In this document: one piece after another, positions 61,573 through 64,000 of the stretch
How positions within the stretch are numbered: the stretch's first letter is position 1
Layout: each line of letters begins with the position of its first letter
Assembly (NCBI GenBank): GCA_958366705.1
Contig: CATXCB010000005.1
Location: 62,001 to 126,000 of the forward strand
Source of the DNA: an uncultured bacterium
Lineage (GTDB): Bacteria; Cyanobacteriota; Vampirovibrionia; Gastranaerophilales; Gastranaerophilaceae
Length of the DNA stretch: 64,000 nt
Reading direction: 5' to 3'
The notes under the pieces: generated by a model
What the model was told of the DNA's origin: nothing
Database searches by the model: none
The model's input: only the letters and a program-made list of their open reading frames with translations
Program-made: the position numbers and the translations under genes

Positions 61573-62913
61573 ATGACAATTACAAATATAATATCAGCGA
61601 TAGGAAATAACAGCAGCATTTACCCGTTACTGGTCAGAGATTGTGGAATTGAAGCCCCGGCAAAAATTATTATTGCCCGCAAAGAAAATCTAAAAGAATC
61701 TAAAGAACTGGCAAATGATGCAACTAGAGAAAAAATAATTGATGAATACGCAACGTCAGCAATCTGGCTTGGCGGAATTCCCGCAACTGAATACGTTGTT
61801 GACAAATTTATTTCTAAAAAAGGTTATAACCCTAATGTTAATTTAAAACTTTTTAAAGAAGAAGAAAAATTAAAAAATACTCCTGACCAAATTTTTCAAG
61901 GTATAGAATATAATATTAAAAAATTTGCAAATAATTCATCTAAAGAAGTGCAAGAGGCGCTGGCCGACTTAGTTAAAGTTCGAGATAACAAATCTGTTTA
62001 TGAAAATATGCTTACAAAAAAATTTGTAGCAGCCACCGTGATACCAACAGTAATAATGGGTTTTATACTCCCAAAACTAAACTTTGCACTGACTAGAAAA
62101 ATCAGAGAAAATAAAGCCCAAACTCAACAAATATCAAACAATACACCTGTCCAAAATCCCCAAGCAACATTTACATCTATAGATAGAGATGTATTCAAAA
62201 AATTCAAAAGCGAAAATACAAATAAAAACATTAATTTTACCGGAAACCTGACTTCGACCATTGCAAATCTGAGAACTGTTGATAAAATGGCAATATCTGA
62301 CGGCGGCTTAACAATAGGGAGAGTCTCTACATCCAGAAACAAAGAAGAAGGATATATGAACGCTTTCAGAATGACCGGTTCTATGATTTTAAATTTTGTT
62401 ACTCCGATATATATCGCAAAAGGACTGGATAAACTTGCAAACAAACTCTTTAAAATAAATGTAAATCTAGACCCAAAAATATTGAATGACAAAAATTTCA
62501 TACAGGCAATAAAAGATAATAAAATAGAACTGCCAAAATCAAATACGGCTAAAGATTTATTTGAATTTATTGATTCTAAACCTAATTCATATTTTTCTCA
62601 ATTCGCACAGAAAGCAGGAGAAATTTCTTATCTAAAATGCGGCACTAGAGACCCAAGAAAATACGTTGATATAAACAAATTATCAAAATTCAAAAATGAG
62701 TTCGAAAACTTTGTTACGGCTGCAAAAAATTCAAAAAATATAGAAAAATTTGCACAAAAAGCAAAATATATAAAATGTGCAAATATATTAGCTAATGTTG
62801 GAATTTCAAGTTTCCTACTTGCAGGAGTCTTACCTGTTGCAACATATAAATTCGTAAAACTTACAACGGGCTCATATTCAGACCCGGGGCTGGTTACAAA
62901 AAACAAACAATAA
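61573..62913 (+). CDS. Membrane protein, unknown function, behind an attenuator
   Basis: The 446-residue protein has probable membrane segments at about 149-168 (KFVAATVIPTVIMGFILPKL), 275-295 (MILNFVTPIYIAKGLD) and 412-432 (ANVGISSFLLAGVLPVATYK), separated by Lys/Asn-rich soluble parts. An Asn/Gln-rich segment includes NKNINFTG, a motif type I associate with this bacterial group. No enzyme family is recognised. It is preceded by a histidine-rich leader peptide and competing hairpins, and there is no histidine gene in the neighbourhood. The ribosome-binding site is weak. Confidence 0.65.
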   Translation: MTITNIISAIGNNSSIYPLLVRDCGIEAPAKIIIARKENLKESKELANDATREKIIDEYATSAIWLGGIPATEYVVDKFISKKGYNPNVNLKLFKEEEKLKNTPDQIFQGIEYNIKKFANNSSKEVQEALADLVKVRDNKSVYENMLTKKFVAATVIPTVIMGFILPKLNFALTRKIRENKAQTQQISNNTPVQNPQATFTSIDRDVFKKFKSENTNKNINFTGNLTSTIANLRTVDKMAISDGGLTIGRVSTSRNKEEGYMNAFRMTGSMILNFVTPIYIAKGLDKLANKLFKINVNLDPKILNDKNFIQAIKDNKIELPKSNTAKDLFEFIDSKPNSYFSQFAQKAGEISYLKCGTRDPRKYVDINKLSKFKNEFENFVTAAKNSKNIEKFAQKAKYIKCANILANVGISSFLLAGVLPVATYKFVKLTTGSYSDPGLVTKNKQ

Positions 62914-63114
62914 CCTAAAAAAATCATAGAAACATACTATACAAAAATACATTTACATGATATGATGTATACAGATGTAGTAGGAAATATTTTTTGAAAA
63001 TATATGCAATAAATTTTATTTAAAATACAAATAAATAAAACGCTCGGGTAGGATATATGTACCCGATATTGTGTGTATTATAGAAAAAATAGAAAAGGAT
63101 AAGGTAATAACTTT
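62914..63114. other. AT-rich gap before rny
   Basis: No repeat, ORF or hairpin of note is seen. A possible TATTAT lies near 63078-63083 with a ribosome-binding site (AAGGATAAGG) about 10 bases before the next ATG. Confidence 0.4.
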
Positions 63115-64000
63115 ATGGAAGCAAAAACCTTGTTGTTAGTTATTGCGGCTATTGCGGTAATAGTTTTAGTTGCAATGCTGATTATTCAAAAAAACAAAGT
63201 AAAAAGTGCTCTAGAATCTATTGAAAAAGATAAAAAAGCACTTGATGAAAAAGAAAAAATTCTTTACAAAGAAGCAAAAATTAAAGCTGTAGAAGAATTA
63301 CAAGAAGACAGAGAACAGTTAAACGAAGAAGAAAGAGAACGCAGACAAGAACTTGCACGACAGGAACAAAAATTAGCAAAAAGAGAAGATATGCTTGAAG
63401 ATAAAATTCAAGAATATACAGAAAAAGATTTGCAAGTCCAAAGAAAAATGGATCAACTTTTAGAAAAAGAAGATTACCTTGCCGAACTTGTTCAAAAACA
63501 AACAGAAGAACTGGAAAGAATTTCCGGAATGTCTACAGAAGACGCTAAAAGAACATTATTAGACCAGTTAAAAAATGACTTAGCTCAAGAACAAATGCAA
63601 TTAATCAGAGAAAATGAAGCTAAAATAAAAGAAATTTCACTTGAAAAATCAAAAGAAATTTTATCAACTACAATGCAAAGATGCATGATTGAACAGGTTG
63701 TAGAAACAACAGTATCAGTTGTAGCTTTGCCAAACGATGAAATGAAAGGTCGCATAATCGGTCGTGAAGGTAGAAATATCAGAGCATTAGAAACTCTTAC
63801 AGGAGTTGACTTAATTATTGATGATACCCCTGAAGCCGTTGTATTATCAAGTTTTGACCCGGTAAGACGCGAAATTGCAAAATTAGCTCTGGAAAAATTA
63901 ATTGTAGACGGCAGAATTCACCCTGTCAGAATCGAAGAAATGGTTGAAAAAGCCAGAGAAGAAATAGATAAAAAGATTTGGTCAGAAGGTGAAAATGCAG
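63115..64000 (+). CDS. rny: Ribonuclease Y, 5' part (cut by window edge)
   Basis: The first 295 codons of RNase Y, a membrane-anchored endoribonuclease that starts mRNA decay. The N-terminal membrane helix is at residues 5-24, followed by a long charged coiled coil (about 25-190) and a KH domain with GRIIGREGRNIRALETLTG. The HD catalytic domain lies beyond the edge. The ribosome-binding site is AAGGATAAGG before ATG 63115. The frame is open to position 64000. Confidence 0.95.
   Translation, partial: MEAKTLLLVIAAIAVIVLVAMLIIQKNKVKSALESIEKDKKALDEKEKILYKEAKIKAVEELQEDREQLNEEERERRQELARQEQKLAKREDMLEDKIQEYTEKDLQVQRKMDQLLEKEDYLAELVQKQTEELERISGMSTEDAKRTLLDQLKNDLAQEQMQLIRENEAKIKEISLEKSKEILSTTMQRCMIEQVVETTVSVVALPNDEMKGRIIGREGRNIRALETLTGVDLIIDDTPEAVVLSSFDPVRREIAKLALEKLIVDGRIHPVRIEEMVEKAREEIDKKIWSEGENA

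Overview
The window looks like the chromosome of a gut, non-photosynthetic relative of the cyanobacteria (Melainabacteria/Vampirovibrionia, most like Gastranaerophilales). The assignment is inferred from content, not from a database. It rests on low GC, a standard genetic code, six scattered pilin-like genes sharing an FTLAEVLITLG-type start, anaerobic electron-transfer genes (2-oxoacid:ferredoxin oxidoreductase, EtfAB, an NfnA-like flavoprotein), a Gram-negative style glycosyltransferase, and several small proteins of a kind I associate with that group.

Layout. 1-3.3 kb: the edge of a pilin-like gene with a long poly-G leader, a small coiled-coil protein and a four-gene ferredoxin oxidoreductase operon, all on the minus strand. 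3.4-10.6 kb: a 1919-residue coiled-coil protein overlapping a GlcD-type flavoenzyme. 10.6-13.8 kb: a second pilin-like gene with the same poly-G leader, gltX, and repeat debris. 13.8-23 kb: rsmH and an FtsL-like protein, a glycosyltransferase, an HD-GYP protein with lost catalytic residues, an activase-related protein, a U32-like protein, maf and a pilin-like gene. 23-33.6 kb: a response regulator, a GH13 enzyme, an acetyltransferase-like protein, a pilin-like gene, ilvC, a YhaM-like nuclease and two tandem thymidylate-kinase paralogues. 33.6-38.3 kb: ribosomal genes rplJ-rplL with an L10 leader and a membrane-anchored L7/L12-domain protein, a phosphoesterase, rqcP, rpmA and rplU. 38.4-44.3 kb: a compact murF-mraY-murD-ftsW-murG cluster. 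44.3-55.8 kb: an M16 peptidase, purA, two pilin-like genes each divergent from a small DNA-binding protein, an NfnA/Etf operon and a MurF-like protein fused to a degenerate D,D-carboxypeptidase-like domain. 56-64 kb: NfeD-flotillin, the (p)ppGpp synthetase/hydrolase, a YggU protein, a membrane protein behind an attenuator-like leader, and the start of RNase Y.

The most unusual signal is at 1-310 and 10562-11860. Both pilin-like genes sit behind a homologous leader in which a strong ribosome-binding site and ATG read into a run of 9-10 G. In both copies the frame from the G run to the pilin is completely open, but the ATG is one base out of phase with it. A tract of 8 or 11 G would join them in either copy. 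This looks like a phase-variable or slippage-controlled pilin family.

Other points of interest are the MurF/DD-peptidase fusion, a histidine-rich leader peptide with competing hairpins at 61.4 kb, a set of apparently leaderless promoters, and dispersed palindromic repeats that fill most gene-free stretches. I saw no tRNA, rRNA, CRISPR array, IS element or prophage.
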